From: Buxus sempervirens
Lineage: Eukaryota > Streptophyta > Magnoliopsida > Buxales > Buxaceae
Length of the DNA stretch: 64,000 nucleotides
Direction: 5' to 3'
NCBI GenBank assembly: GCA_947561395.2
Contig: OX387186.1
Span: 39,699,220-39,763,219, forward strand
Below are positions 11,633 through 22,678 of this stretch, piece after piece. A model generated the notes under the pieces. The model made no database searches, was not told the origin of the DNA, and saw only the letters and a list, made by a program, of their open reading frames with translations. Made by a program: the position numbers and the translations under genes. The stretch's first letter is position 1. Every line of letters starts with the position of its first letter.

Positions 11633-11740
11633 TATAAATAGAAGGCAGATCCTCAAGCAAATGGCCATTAATTTGAAGTCTGAAGAGCTCCAAGTGAAGA
11701 AAGGAATCCCTGCTGCTCTGCTTTCTCAATCCAGGTAAGT
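11633..11740 (+). promoter_or_regulatory. Alpha LTR TATA box and leader splice donor
   Basis: CTATAAATAGAAGG at 11632-11645 looks like a good plant TATA box. About 100 bp downstream is a consensus-like donor, CAGGTAAGT at 11732-11740. All other readable alpha copies have both at the same spacing: 51013 with the donor near 51173, and on the minus strand 36289-36296 with the donor near 36190, and 29814-29820 with the donor near 29664. This points to a spliced LTR transcript; transcription itself is not shown. Confidence 0.6.
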
Positions 11741-14137
11741 CCCTTTTCCCTTTTATTTTCCGTTTTCAATTCTAGAAATAATCTAATCTTCTCTATTGCT
11801 ATAGAATAAGTCCTTCTTATACTTGTATTCCTAAACCTATCTCCAAGTACCTCAAGACTCCTCTCTAGCCGTAAAACGTGAAGAAAGAGCTATGGGAAAG
11901 GGGAACAGGTGGATCTCTAGAATAGCACCCCATAATCTGTTGTTCTTATTTTCTGTAGAATAAGGCCTCTTTTGTGTTTGCATCTCCAAACCTGTTTCTA
12001 AGTACCTCAAGAATCCTCTCTAGCCGTAAAGCGTAAAGAGAGAGTTAGGGGAAAAGAGAACAGGTGGATCCATAGGGTAGACCCCCATGTGCTGTAATCT
12101 GTGAGATGTGGTTGCTTTTACTATCCTGTTAATGTTTTAATGGTTTTATTTTGAATCTGGAGGAATTCTATGGATCCAGGTTGTTTATAGCATGAGATCC
12201 TCACCTTTTTCTATAGTTTGGATTTTTCACAACTTTGCACCTACAGCACTGTTTTCTTGATTTTGGTGGTATATGGCTAGGATTCTAGATCTATCATGAT
12301 CAATATGGTAGATCTAAGACCAAAAGCCTGAAAGTAACCTATAGGGTTTCATGATGTGAATTTGAAATTGTTTTAATCTTGGAGAAAGGATCCTATGGTC
12401 TAAACTTTCCTTTTTGATGTTTTTTCATTAACATGGGTTGAGTGGGGGTTCTATTTCCCCACTAATGAGAGATCCGGATCAGATCGGTACTCCAAGTAAT
12501 TTTATTCTTCAATGTTTTAATCAAGAGATTTCCATTTGGTTTTTCAACTTTTTAATGGTTTAGCCTAAAGCTAGTTTTTCAGGTTTCTCTTTAGATTAGT
12601 TTTATCTGATTTTTATCTTAATTTTATTTTAATCATGAAACCCTTAGAATGGTATGGTCATATTGAAGATTCTGAATTAATCGGGATATTCATATGAAAA
12701 ACCATACACTTTTGTTACTTTTATTTTTTTCTTTTTTTTTAAGCAAGCATTCTTTATTTTAACATGAACAATACCTGGCAATCATCTTGTGTTGATAAAT
12801 AGTGGTGCCTAACACCTTCCCCTGTTCATAACCTAATCCCTTTACCCATCTCTGGTTGTTTTTGTTTTGTATTTTTAAATAGAATTATTTTTACTCTAAT
12901 TTTGCCTTTTTTGTGCTTATTTGATGATTTTGGTGTCCATTCACACCTAAACAGAATGGTGGCGACTCTTTGTTTTTAATGAATCCCGTGTGATGATTAG
13001 GATGTCATTAAATTGATTTTCCATGTCTCACGGGGTCCCTCGTTTTTCTCCCTTCACAGAGAAAGTGAGCATTCCCTACTCACCGTAAGGAGACATGCAT
13101 GGTCTCCTCAAAACACATGGGTTTTCACCCATGGATGGAGGAACAAGACATCAAGTCTTGTTCCCTATTTATTTTGGCTTAAAATAGAAAATCATTACTT
13201 AATTAGGACAAGAGACCTAATCTCAAACCATTGTGGGACCACAGGGGCCCACATAGTCCCTGGTCTTCCTAGGAAACCAGAGAAACCAAGCCCCTTGAAA
13301 AATTGCAAAAATAGGGTTTTCTATACTTGGCCGAAAACATAGTTCGGTCAAGTATAAAATTTTCATAACCGAAATTATAATTCGGTCATGCTTGTTTTTA
13401 GCATGAACGAAATATAATTTTGGTGATGAACAATTTAGGGTTTGACCGAACTGTCATTTCAGCCAAACCCAGAAAAATCCCAAAAAGGCCTTTTTTTTTT
13501 GCCTCCTTTGATCATTTTAATTACCTTTTAATAAAACAAAACCAAATTAGCAAGGTTTTGGGTCAGCCCATGACCCAAGATGAGCCTTGGGCCTGGTGGG
13601 CCCAAATTGAGTATCCGTGGGCCTTCCAACAGGGCCCACCCTTTCCAACCAACCTTGAACCAGAAAAGTTGTTACCCTATGTAACAACCCTAATTGGGAT
13701 ATAGTCCATCTCCCAGTCTAATTTGGCATCCTGTGGGCCTTCCAACAGGGCCCACACATCATACTCAGGTCGCTTGAACTAAAAAGATAAAATCCAAATA
13801 AAGGAACCTACACCACACATGTGGTCGCACCGAGACTCAATCAAATGAGCATGCAGGATTAGGAACGGGTGAGTTGAATCAAATCAAGCTTAACCAGGGA
13901 TAACCCATAGGACCTATCACCCGACGGGGTGGACCGGAAATTCTATGAACTTCCCCAAATCGTAACTGGGCACTTCCTTAGAATCTCAAGCCGTAGACCA
14001 CCTAGTAGACAAACCCTAGGCACCTAGGTGTATGTCTGCACCCCATTAGGTAGTGGCGACTCCCATTCTCCATTTCTCCCAAGGAGATCGCAGCAGCCAT
14101 GCACACGTGCGGCTCACGGATCGACGCGTGCACGGCC

Positions 14138-14156
14138 TGGCGATTCCGTTGGGGAC
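14138..14156 (+). promoter_or_regulatory. Primer-binding site of delta element
   Basis: TGGCGATTCCGTTGGGGAC follows the inferred LTR end. Tat/Ogre elements commonly have a PBS of the form TGGCGACTC...GGGGAC, complementary to the 3' end of a tRNA-Arg. The match supports both lineage and orientation. Confidence 0.6.
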
Positions 14157-15600
14157 AGCCCAACCCAATTGGGCCCAGGTTAAGACCAAATTTGTTGACC
14201 TAGAGAAGGCTATCTCTCTTTTTTTAGTAGTGTAGAAAATATGTTAACGTGCATGTTTAGGAAAGTTTTGTCACAAAGGACTTTAATGGCCTAAGGAGAT
14301 TGGGACTTAAGCGAGACCATTTGTGACCCCTCTAACCTCCTGGGAACTTTTCTGGTGCATTTGTTTGCATAATCACTTCCCTACCTCACTATATAAAGGC
14401 CAAATCAACTCAGCTCACCAAGTCTAGTGCACTGCACTCAACAATTTGCACACATGTGCATTCATGCACACTGTGGTTTGTTTACATACTTTGATATAAA
14501 TTGCATGGGGTGACATGCGCGAGGGAGCCCGTGTGTGTGATCCGAGCCAAATGAGATCTATGACATGCTTCTAATCTTATAGCCGTAGATCTCTTTAGCA
14601 GCCACCCTTCTTTTACCTATAAACAACTTTCGGGATGGTATTAGCTTCATGCTCCTCTAGCTTGCTAGGGAAAGCGAGGTAAACCCATATCCCCAGGTTT
14701 CTGGATTCCTATAGGGCCATTGGTTTCTTGCCATGGTACGCGATGGTCTAGTACTTGGCTCAGACCCTTGTAGGCATATGTCTTGGGCTAGGTATCCTTT
14801 CTCCCACCCCATGTCTCTGATGCATTCTTTGTCATTGAATGATGAATCAAGAGGAGTAAAATTAATCTAAAACTCAAGAGTCCATCAGGGGCAGCAACCC
14901 TCGACTCCTTTTTGCATTATTCGAGTGGACCCTAGACTCGGGGCTACCTCAGCCCTAAATCAGGAAGCCAACCTAACTTTGATTAGAGAACCACCCTAGA
15001 TCCATGCATTGAGTCCAGAGAGCCGTGGGCCTTGACCCATTGAGTCCGCATGAAGCACACTAAGTCCGGATTAGTCGTCAAGCAGACGAAAGCCGGCTAG
15101 ATCAGAAAAAGCAAATGAAAGCAAGCCAAATCAGAATAGGGGCAGCGAAACCCTAGATTTATGCCTTTTTTAGCCTGTTCCCTGCAAAATCAATTGTATC
15201 CTTTCTTAGGGTTCCAAACAACCCTGGGATTGAACACTTTTCCAGCTTTTTAAGCTCAAAGTGATTTCGCCCTTGTTGGCAAGTTGTAAGAATTTTTCAA
15301 GCAAATAGCAGAGATTCTTCAGAACAGATGAAAGAGAAGATTGATTTGGACTTGGATGTGCTTCCTTACACAAGTACGTCTAAGAGTCGTGCCTTTGATG
15401 GCACCAACCCTCTTAGGGCACACACACATTTCAATTTGTGCATTTTTCTTGATACAATGTCTGAGGATGGTAAGTCCTGCAACACTTGCCCTTACCTTCC
15501 TGCACATGCATAAACTGTTTGCATATCAAAGTACACACTTCAAAATCAAAAACCACACCAACACTTTTGGTCAAAATTGCTTTGAAAAATGCACAAAAAG
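14157..15600 (+). other. Delta element leader, non-coding remnant
   Basis: The block starts in GC-richer sequence (AGCCCAACCCAATTGGGCCC) and contains many stops in all frames. No gag, aspartic protease or zinc-knuckle motif was recognised. Short ORFs near 15341-15751 run into the tandem array and look accidental. Confidence 0.5.
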
Positions 15601-15639
15601 AATTTTCAAAATCAAGTCGCCTTCGGGCATACATCAAGC

Positions 15640-16612
15640 CGCCTTCCGAGCCACACATCCAAATTGCTGTTCAAAAGCACAGATCAAAGTGGCGTTCGGG
15701 CCTACATCAAAATCATCTTTCATGACGTACATTTGTAAAGATCTCCCATGACTCACGATAAACCACCTTCCATGGTTATATCGAGTTGTCATCTGAGAGA
15801 AACATCGAATTGCCCTTTCGGGGGATACACTATTTCCAATTGAAGCAATGCCATCCACGGCATGATTTTTTGGAACCAATGCCAATGGTTCCCCAGCCTT
15901 GCTACTTCCTAGCATTGATTTCAAAATTTTCCAGTCACAGAAAGATTTTTGAATTTCGCCATCCACGGTGAGACTCCCAAAAGATTTCAAAAAATGTTTT
16001 AACCTGATCTTTCAAGATCCTTGTGCCATCCACGACACAATCTTTTGTCTTCAAAAATCCATAGTGCTATTTACGGCACATTCACAAAATTCCTAAAGAA
16101 TCGTTGTGCCATTCACGGCACAATTACAAAAAAGAATTCTAAGATGTCGTACCATTCATGGCACATCACCAAATTCTCAAAAAATCAGTGCCATTCAAGG
16201 CACAACAAAAATGATTTCAAAATTCACAGCGCCATTCACGGCACGGTAAAGCTTTCAAGCACATAGTGCCATTCATAGCACTTTACCAGATTCTCAAAAA
16301 ATCCATGTGCCATTCACGGCACAAAACTAAGAAAATATTTCCAAGATTCACTTTGCCATCCATGGCACTAGAACCAAGATTTCAAAAGTCACCGTGTCAT
16401 TCATGACACCATCAAAAGCTTCAAAATGCATCTTGCCATCCATGGCACCTGGACCATACACGGTGCATCCTCCTTTGCTATTCACAGCACTCGCACCGTT
16501 CACGATGCCTTTTCCCAAGGGCTCACCATGCACGGTGTCCACATGTCATCTATGAGCCTAAGGATCTGCTATATACATTTGTTGCACTATCCATAGTGCT
16601 TAACCTTGAGAC
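15640..16612. repeat. GTGCC-ATTCAC-GGCAC hairpin array
   Basis: Roughly 15 or more units of about 40-60 bp share the loop ATTCAC (or ATCCAT, ATGCAC) between paired arms, separated by A-rich spacers such as TTCAAAAATC. Arms vary together: TTGTGCC/GGCACAA (16104-16123), GTGTC/GACAC (16394-16409), TGCT/AGCA (16476-16489), CACC/GGTG (16524-16537) and GCACT/AGTGC (16584-16599). Several other units have one mismatch. The array continues beyond the inserted beta LTR at 19718. Confidence 0.85.
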
Positions 16613-16618
16613 TAGCCA

Positions 16619-19600
16619 TGTAACGCCCCGAATTCGGGTTATTTTTTTTTCTCATTTTGACTCGGATCAAGGCATTAACTTGTGGTACATTACAATCAGT
16701 TCATAGATAGAGAATAAAGAACTAAAATTTATCAGAGTACTAGGAAGCTTAAATCATTTATTAGAAGTTGAATCATCCGATTACATTAACTAATCAAATG
16801 AAAGGCAACTACAAATTTAACTAACTCTTAATATCCTACAAAATCATCTATTAGGATTCCAATAAAATAAATACAGCTATATAAAATCACCCTACTCTTT
16901 TCATATGGAATTTCTAGACTTCAACCCACTATCTGTCTAACCCGTGGCGTCCTCTCCAAGATAACCTGAAAAGTAGAATATGAAGTAGGGGTGAGATACA
17001 ACTATCTCAGTAGGTAATACTATGCATGTAGAAAACAATTTATATAGATAGGGAAATTAACAGTGGTTTCATGATCGGTAAAATAATCGAGTAATCACAG
17101 TTAGTGAGATAAACGAATAATCACAATAAAACAAACATTTAATCAGTGCCCGAATTAAAAGAAGTTGATCATGTGTGTTTTATTTCAATTTAAAGGACAA
17201 TGTACTATATTTCACATTCCCATGGTTTCTGGTTTATTTTCTGTAGTGTCTTCTTAAGAGCAGTTCCACATTTATTCATGATTCCATAATATTCCATTTT
17301 AATAGTTCACATAAATCATAGCAGTTCTGTTCAATTATGACATTTCAAGATTTCCTTTTAAATAACAATCCATCAACCTGAGAATCAATCATCATATCAG
17401 TAATAAAAGCCAACCTTCAGGTAGTAGCCTATCTCTACCACATGATGTAAACACCTAGTATCCACACAAACTCCGCAGGAGAATGCACATCTCTAAGACT
17501 ACAGGTACCCCTTGCAGGAGACAGCATAACTCTATCGCAGGATGTGAACACCTAGCATCTACCTCTACCATAGGAGATAGCTTCCTCACCTTCCAGTGGT
17601 AACTCACACACCCATCCTCCATGTGGGATGCAATCACGCATAATCACATCTCCCCCACATGAGGTATCTCTCCTCTAGGATGTAATCCATCGGAAATACA
17701 TCTGCCCCACAGGAGGTAATGAATCTCTCCCGCAGGAGGTAATGTCTCGCCACCAAGCGGGTATCTCCGCCACCAAGCGGGTTATCTCTGCCACCAAGCA
17801 GGTTGGGTCTCCGCCACCAAGCGGGTATCTCCGCCACCAAGCGGGTTAGGGTCTCCGCCACCAAGCGGGTATCTCTGCCACCAAGCAGGTTAGGGTCTCC
17901 GCCACCAAGCGGGTATCTCTGCCACCAAGCAGGTTAGGGTCTCCGCCACCAAGCGGGTATCTCTGCCACCATGCAGGTTATTTATAAAACTGGCCACCAA
18001 GCCATCACAGATAATTCTCAATTCTATTATTATTTATAACATATTAGGTTCATGTTCAAAGTCTGGTTCTAAACAGTTCCCCAGTTTATTAATCATAATA
18101 TTTTGTTCAGTATATAAAAATATCTTCAGCATGATAACCCAATTTAGTGTTAAGTAGATATTTAATTAAGTAAGAAATTTGATGCATAACACGTACACTA
18201 GAGTGCGGTTCTAATAATGTATTAATTACATTAATACTCAACTGTTTAATAGTACAGGTGAGTGGTTTTTAAGGTAATAGAATTTAATTAAGATTCGGTT
18301 ATAATATAAAAATTATTCAAGTTTGGATATAGTGGGAGGAATTCACGTACATAGCATGATTTTAAATTGGTTTGTGTTTTTACAGTTATTAAGGTTTAGT
18401 CATGGTTAAAAAAAGACAAATATAAGTATTTAGGTTTTAGTTTAAGTCAAATAAAAGACAAATAGAAGTATTTATGTTTTAGTTTAGGTCAATAAAGTAA
18501 AAAGAAGGTTATTACAAATAAGTGTTGTTGACTAAATTTTAATAAAAATTATTAAAAATTAGGCTTGTAATGATTACACCCATCGAATTCATTTTTTTTC
18601 AACGACCGCCTGACATCGCGGTCGGCGGTCTTCAGCGGACGTGCGTTTTCGGAAACGCGTGATTTGTTTTAAATAACACGAGCGCCGAGCGACCGTCAAA
18701 GGGCGATCTCGGGCGCTCAAAAATTTAAACGAACGCCGCACAGCGCTGAGGAGCGCTAAGTGCAGGCGAGGTCAGCACTCTACCCAAAACGACAACCCGA
18801 GTTTCTAAACATCAAATTTTTGTGTTCTAATCGCTTCTAAAATTCATATAAATTAATATCAATCAATATACACATATTTACGACATAGAAGATCATGAAA
18901 TCGAATCGAATAATCCCATAAACACAAAATAATCGTTAAAACGAAGTGCCACCTACCTCCGTCCGCTCAGATCCTTCCTTCTTCCAACCAGAGACTTCCT
19001 CTCCTCTTCGCAAGCAAGAGACGTTCCAGGAATGGTGAGAAACCAGAGATATGCCCTCTTCCTCCTTCTTCTCGGTCTCCCTTTCTCTCTCTCGTTCTTC
19101 TTCTCTTCCGCCGCAGCCTCCAAACTTCAACGCCCAAGACACCCTACGAATGCAACTAAAAATATTAAACCCTATTTTATTCTTCCCTGATCCCACGCAT
19201 CTCCCTACGATCAGGTTCCATACTTACCCATCCATTAGACTTAATAAGGACCGTTAATCCACTCTTTCCTTGATATCTCACGATCCAACGGTCAGATCTG
19301 CGTCAAACTTCGGATCTCCTCTATCAGTGTGATCATCTATAATTATAATTAATATCCTTGAACAAAATTCTCCTCTCCTCGACTTCAGGTTTCAAATCAA
19401 GTATAACTACCAATACGCCATTATTCAAATTACTAAGCTTTAAATATCATGGTTAATAGACAATCTAAACCCCAATTTAAATCTATTATTATTTCTCAAG
19501 TCTAATAACAAATTTTAATTAATGTATTTAATTATTTACCGATAATTAATGTGAATTGACCGAAATACCCTTCTCTTAATATTTTCACATCTACCCATTC

Positions 19601-19717
19601 AATTTCTTCCGAAATTTCCAAGTTTATTCTCTAATTTATTTTGACAAATATATTGACATTCAAGATATTCATAAGTAATTATTATTTATTTATTTATTGA
19701 AAATTCGGGGTTTTACA
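16619..19717 (-). mobile_element. Beta solo LTR inserted in the delta tandem array
   Basis: Plus-strand ends are TGTAACGCCCCGAATTCGGG at 16619 and AAATTCGGGGTTTTACA at 19717. Flanks AGCCA (16614-16618) and TGCCA (19718-19722) match at four of five TSD bases. It is 3.1 kb and lacks coding sequence. It contains a 21-24-bp minisatellite (17747-17986), a CG-rich block at 18600-18780 and an AT-rich right end. Confidence 0.88.
17747..17986. repeat. CCGC-CACCAA-GCGG minisatellite
   Basis: About eleven units of 21-24 bp of the form CTCCGCCACCAAGCGGGTAT, later arranged as a ~45-bp dimer. The loop CACCAA is constant. In one unit type the arms are CCGC/GCGG, in the other CTGC/GCAG, so both arms change together in every clean unit. 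The last unit has ATGCAGG. Looser relatives (CTCCGCAGGAG, TCCCGCAGGAGG) lie at 17400-17740. Confidence 0.9.
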
Positions 19718-20600
19718 TGCCAACCACGACGTCCTACACACAGGATATCATAGTCTTTCAACAAGGCCATTCACGGCATCAGCACTATCCACAATGCGGA
19801 ACATTCTTTGCCACCCACGGCATTCACCCTTGGGCTACCCTTCCCATACACAGGATAACACAGCTTTCAAGAAGGCCATATACGGTATTCACCCTTGGGC
19901 TACCCTTCCCATAAACATGATAGAACAGCTTTCAAGAAGGCCATACACAGCATTACCCTTGGGCTACCCTTCTCATACACGGGATAGCACAGCTTTCAAG
20001 AAGGCCATATACGGCATTCACCCTTAGGCTACCCTTCCCATATACAGGATAGCATAGCTTTCAAGAAGGCCATACATGGCATTCACCCTTGGGTTACCTT
20101 TCCATACACGGGATAGAACAGCTTTCAAGAAGGCCATACATGGCATCACCTTTGGGCTACCCTTCCCGTACACAAGATAGAACAGCTTTCAAGAAGTCCA
20201 TATATGGCATCACCTTTGGGCTACCCTTCCCATACACGGGATAGAACAGCTTTCAAGAAGGCCATACATGGCATTCACCTTTGGGCTACCCTTCCCATAC
20301 ATGGGATAGAACAGCTTTCAAGAAGGCCATACACTTACACGACATTCACCCTTGGGCTACCCTTCCCATACAGGGAATAAAACAGCTTTTAAGAAGGCCA
20401 AACATGGCATCACCCTTGGGCTACCCTTCCCATACACGGGATAGAACAACTTTCAAGAAGGCCATACACGGCATCCAACCTTGGGCTACCTTTCCCATAC
20501 ACGGGATATCACAGCTTTCAAGAAGGCCATACATAGCATCCACCCTTGGGCTACCCTTCCCATACACGGGATATCCCATACATGGGATAGCACAACTTTC
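19718..20600. repeat. 64-65-bp tandem array of delta element
   Basis: Continuation of the 15640-16612 array. The box CAGCTTTCAAGAAGGCCATA recurs about twelve times at 19861, 19926, 19990, 20055, 20119, 20183, 20247, 20312, 20382, 20448, 20512 and (shortened) 20592, a period of 64-65 bp. Units also hold CCCTTGGGCTACCCTTCCC. Hairpin cores are TCCC-ATACAC-GGGA and GCC-ATACAC-GGC. Open frames through it arise from the repeat. Confidence 0.9.
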
Positions 20601-22061
20601 AAGAGAGGAGCTTGGAAATCACCTTAGAAGTTCATAAGGAGGACTCCACTTGCTGCCAAACCTTCAAGGAGCTTCAACACACTTCAAGGAAGCCTACTAA
20701 CCCCAAGGTAAGCTTCCTAAACCCCACTTGTATAACATATGTGAATTTGAATCAAATATGAGCATGTTCCTTTTAGTATATTGTTTCTTAGCTTGCTTTC
20801 CTCTCTTTTCTTTCTCATTTCCTTCCACCCCTTCATATGGATGAGTTCCAATGGTAGGGGGAGGTGTTCAAGCTTGAAAAGAGAGGGGGAGAGACCATGT
20901 AGCACCATTCAAGGTTACCCTTTTAGGCACTCCCTTTGGTGCTTCTTTTGGTTTTATCTCATTCAATAAAGGGAGAGAATGTTCTCCCTCCTCCTTCACA
21001 TCTCATGTATCCTACGAATCCCCCTTTAACCTTTCTCTTTACTCCCCTTTTCTATTGATTATTGTGGTGTTTTTCACTTGTTTGTATGGTGCATGCATGC
21101 ATATTTGAAGCATCACACATACACTTTTGCTGGGAAGCATGATCTACCTTGCACTTTAACACTTAAAGCATGTTTGTTTCCTACCTCTTATTTTAGGTAG
21201 TCTTCATTCCCTAGCATGCACACTCCATGCTTGCACCCACCCACATGTACTCTCTTTAAAGCATCTTAGATTATATTTTTTGCCTCCTTAATGCTTGCTT
21301 GGTTGTGTTATTGCATGAGAATGTTCCATGGTGTGCCTGGAGACTTAGGGAAAGGACCTATCGGGTCCCTCATTTTTCTCCCCTCACGGAGAAAGTGAAC
21401 ATTCCCTACTCACAGCAAGGAGAAATGCATGGTCTCCTCAAAACACAGGGGTTTTCACCCATGGATGGAGGAACAAGACATCAAGTCTTGTTCCCCATTT
21501 ATTTTGGCTTAAAATAAAAAATCATTAGTTAGGACAAGAGCCCTAATCTCAAACCACTGTGGGCCTAGAAAACCAGAGAAACCAAGCCCCTTGAAAAATT
21601 GCAAAAATAGGGTTTTCTATACTTGATCGAAAACACAGTTTGGTCAAGTATAAAATTTTCATAATTGAAATTATATTTTGGTCATGCTTTTTTTTAGCAT
21701 GACCAAAATATAATTTCGGTGATGAACAATTTAGGGTTTGGCCGAAGTGTCATTTCGGCCAAACCCAGAAAAATCCCAAAAATGCCTTTTTTTGCCTCTT
21801 TTGATCATTTTAATTACCTTTTAATAAAACCAAACCAAGCTAACAAGGTTTTGGGTCAGCCCACGACCCAAGATGAGCCTTGGGCCCGGTGGGCCCAAAT
21901 TGATTATCCGTGGGCCTTCCAACGGGGCCCACTCATTCCAACCAACCTTGAACCAGAAAAGGTGTTACCCTATGTAACAACCCTAATTGGGATCTAGTCC
22001 ATCTCTTGATCTAATTTGGCATCCTGTGGGCCTTCCAACGGGGCCCACACATCAGACTCAG
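20601..22061 (+). mobile_element. 3' LTR of delta element, truncated at both ends
   Basis: It aligns with 10455-13766 of the 5' LTR without the alpha insertion: GAGGAGCTTGGAAATCA, then AATGTTCCATGGTGTGCC, then GACCTAT-GGGTCCCTC and GTGGGCCTTCCAACGGGG. The first ~850 bp of the LTR are missing. The join to the tandem array falls in TTTCAAGAGAGGAGC, where array (CTTTCAAGA) and LTR (AATCAAGAGAG) share TCAAGA. On the right it stops at CAGACTCAG, and Copia LTR sequence follows. Confidence 0.82.
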
Positions 22062-22334
22062 CAATTGAAAAACTCTTCAGATCTATTCTCAGCAGCACTT
22101 CGGAACTCCAAAGATCTTCTCTTGGGAATCTCGACAAGTGAACTCACTCACCAAATGCAATAAATCCCACGTACAATCTTCAAACCAAACAGGAACTCTA
22201 TGGTTATTTTAGTAGAAGACATAGAATCAAGGTGGTGATGGTTCTCTTTAAGATCAAGCATCCTAGACCTATTTTACCAACTCTTTGGCACGGAATTAAG
22301 CCAACACATACATTAGAACATGCTGGACCTAACA
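22062..22334 (-). mobile_element. Copia 3' LTR, inner piece
   Basis: It matches the 5' LTR at 30425-30640 and 31115-31198 (CAATTGAA-AACTCTT, GAAGATCTTCTCTTGGGAA, CCAACTCTTTGGCA). The piece between, about 480 bp, is deleted here. It ends CTGGACCTAACA; on the minus strand this is the LTR start TGTTAGGTCCAGCATG. Confidence 0.82.
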
Positions 22335-22346
22335 AACTCCCCCTTA
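22335..22346 (-). promoter_or_regulatory. Polypurine tract of the Copia element
   Basis: The minus strand reads TAAGGGGGAGTT directly before the LTR start TGTTAGG. A purine run at this place primes plus-strand DNA synthesis in LTR retrotransposons. It fixes the orientation and the inner edge of the 3' LTR. Confidence 0.75.
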
Positions 22347-22678
22347 GGCAGTTCTGTGACAAAACTAATAAAAAATACTAAAAATCTCTAAGTATTGTGA
22401 ACTACCAAGCAATACTTAAAAGATTTTTGACATGACTAACAACCTACCTACACTACCCTGGACATAGACAGATTGTGTAACAAAATTTAAACCTATTCCT
22501 AAAACATCAAAAACAAAAAAATACCATGTGAAAAGCAAGAGGAACAGAAATTTAAAAAATATACACAATAATCAAGACTGAGAATCTTTCATTGCATGAA
22601 AGTATCAATACATCAAGAATTTACATAGCTCATGAAAAATTCAGAAAACAATGATCATGTTACTCAGATTCATCACAA

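Larger units (their letters stand above)
11242..13032 (+). mobile_element. Alpha solo LTR (plus sense)
   Basis: It starts TGTAGACACCCC at 11242 and ends CATGTCTCACG at 13032 (final A changed to G), with a perfect TSD GGGTC at 11237-11241 and 13033-13037. The empty site is visible in the sister delta LTR at 21355-21365. It is 1791 bp. Features in order are a hairpin cassette at 11350-11422, a TATA box at 11633-11640, a splice donor AGGTAAGT at about 11734, two copies 155 bp apart of the CTCTCTAGCCGTAAA box (11861 and 12016), the GGTGCCTAACACCTTCCCC box near 12800, and AATGGTGGCGACTC near the end. No internal region is seen. Confidence 0.92.
9602..14132 (+). mobile_element. 5' LTR of delta element
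   Basis: It starts TGTAAGCACCTAAATTTTG and aligns with the solo LTR at 33193-38939 in order: the GACACGGTTCCAATGCAACTGAG segment, the AACCGAAAT palindromes, the TATAAATGAGCTC box at about 10320, the GTGGGCCTTCCAACAGGG segment and the end near GACGCGTGCA. An alpha solo LTR (11242-13032) interrupts it; net length is about 2.7 kb. The exact 3' end (14132) is inferred from the PBS position. Confidence 0.75.
9602..22061 (+). mobile_element. Delta (Tat/Ogre-like) element without coding region
   Basis: The parts in order are: 5' LTR from TGTAAGCACC at 9602 to about 14132; a PBS-like site at 14138; leader DNA to about 15600; a tandem array at 15600-16618 continued at 19718-20600; and a truncated 3' LTR at 20601-22061. 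The two LTRs match closely, with about six differences by eye in the first ~115 aligned bases (10457 versus 20603). No gag, pol or ORF1 code is found, so the internal coding region has been deleted. It sits in the Copia 3' LTR. The Tat/Ogre assignment rests on the PBS and is a family-level inference. Confidence 0.75.

Noticed and set aside
15341-15990. Overlapping ORFs of 118-136 codons
   Set aside because: They run into the hairpin array and show no gag, zinc-knuckle or protease motif; opposite-strand frames are equally open.
19794-20637. Repetitive ORFs of 77 and 118 codons
   Set aside because: They are frames through the 64-65-bp tandem array; 64-65 is not a multiple of three, so the frame rotates and no protein repeat is kept.
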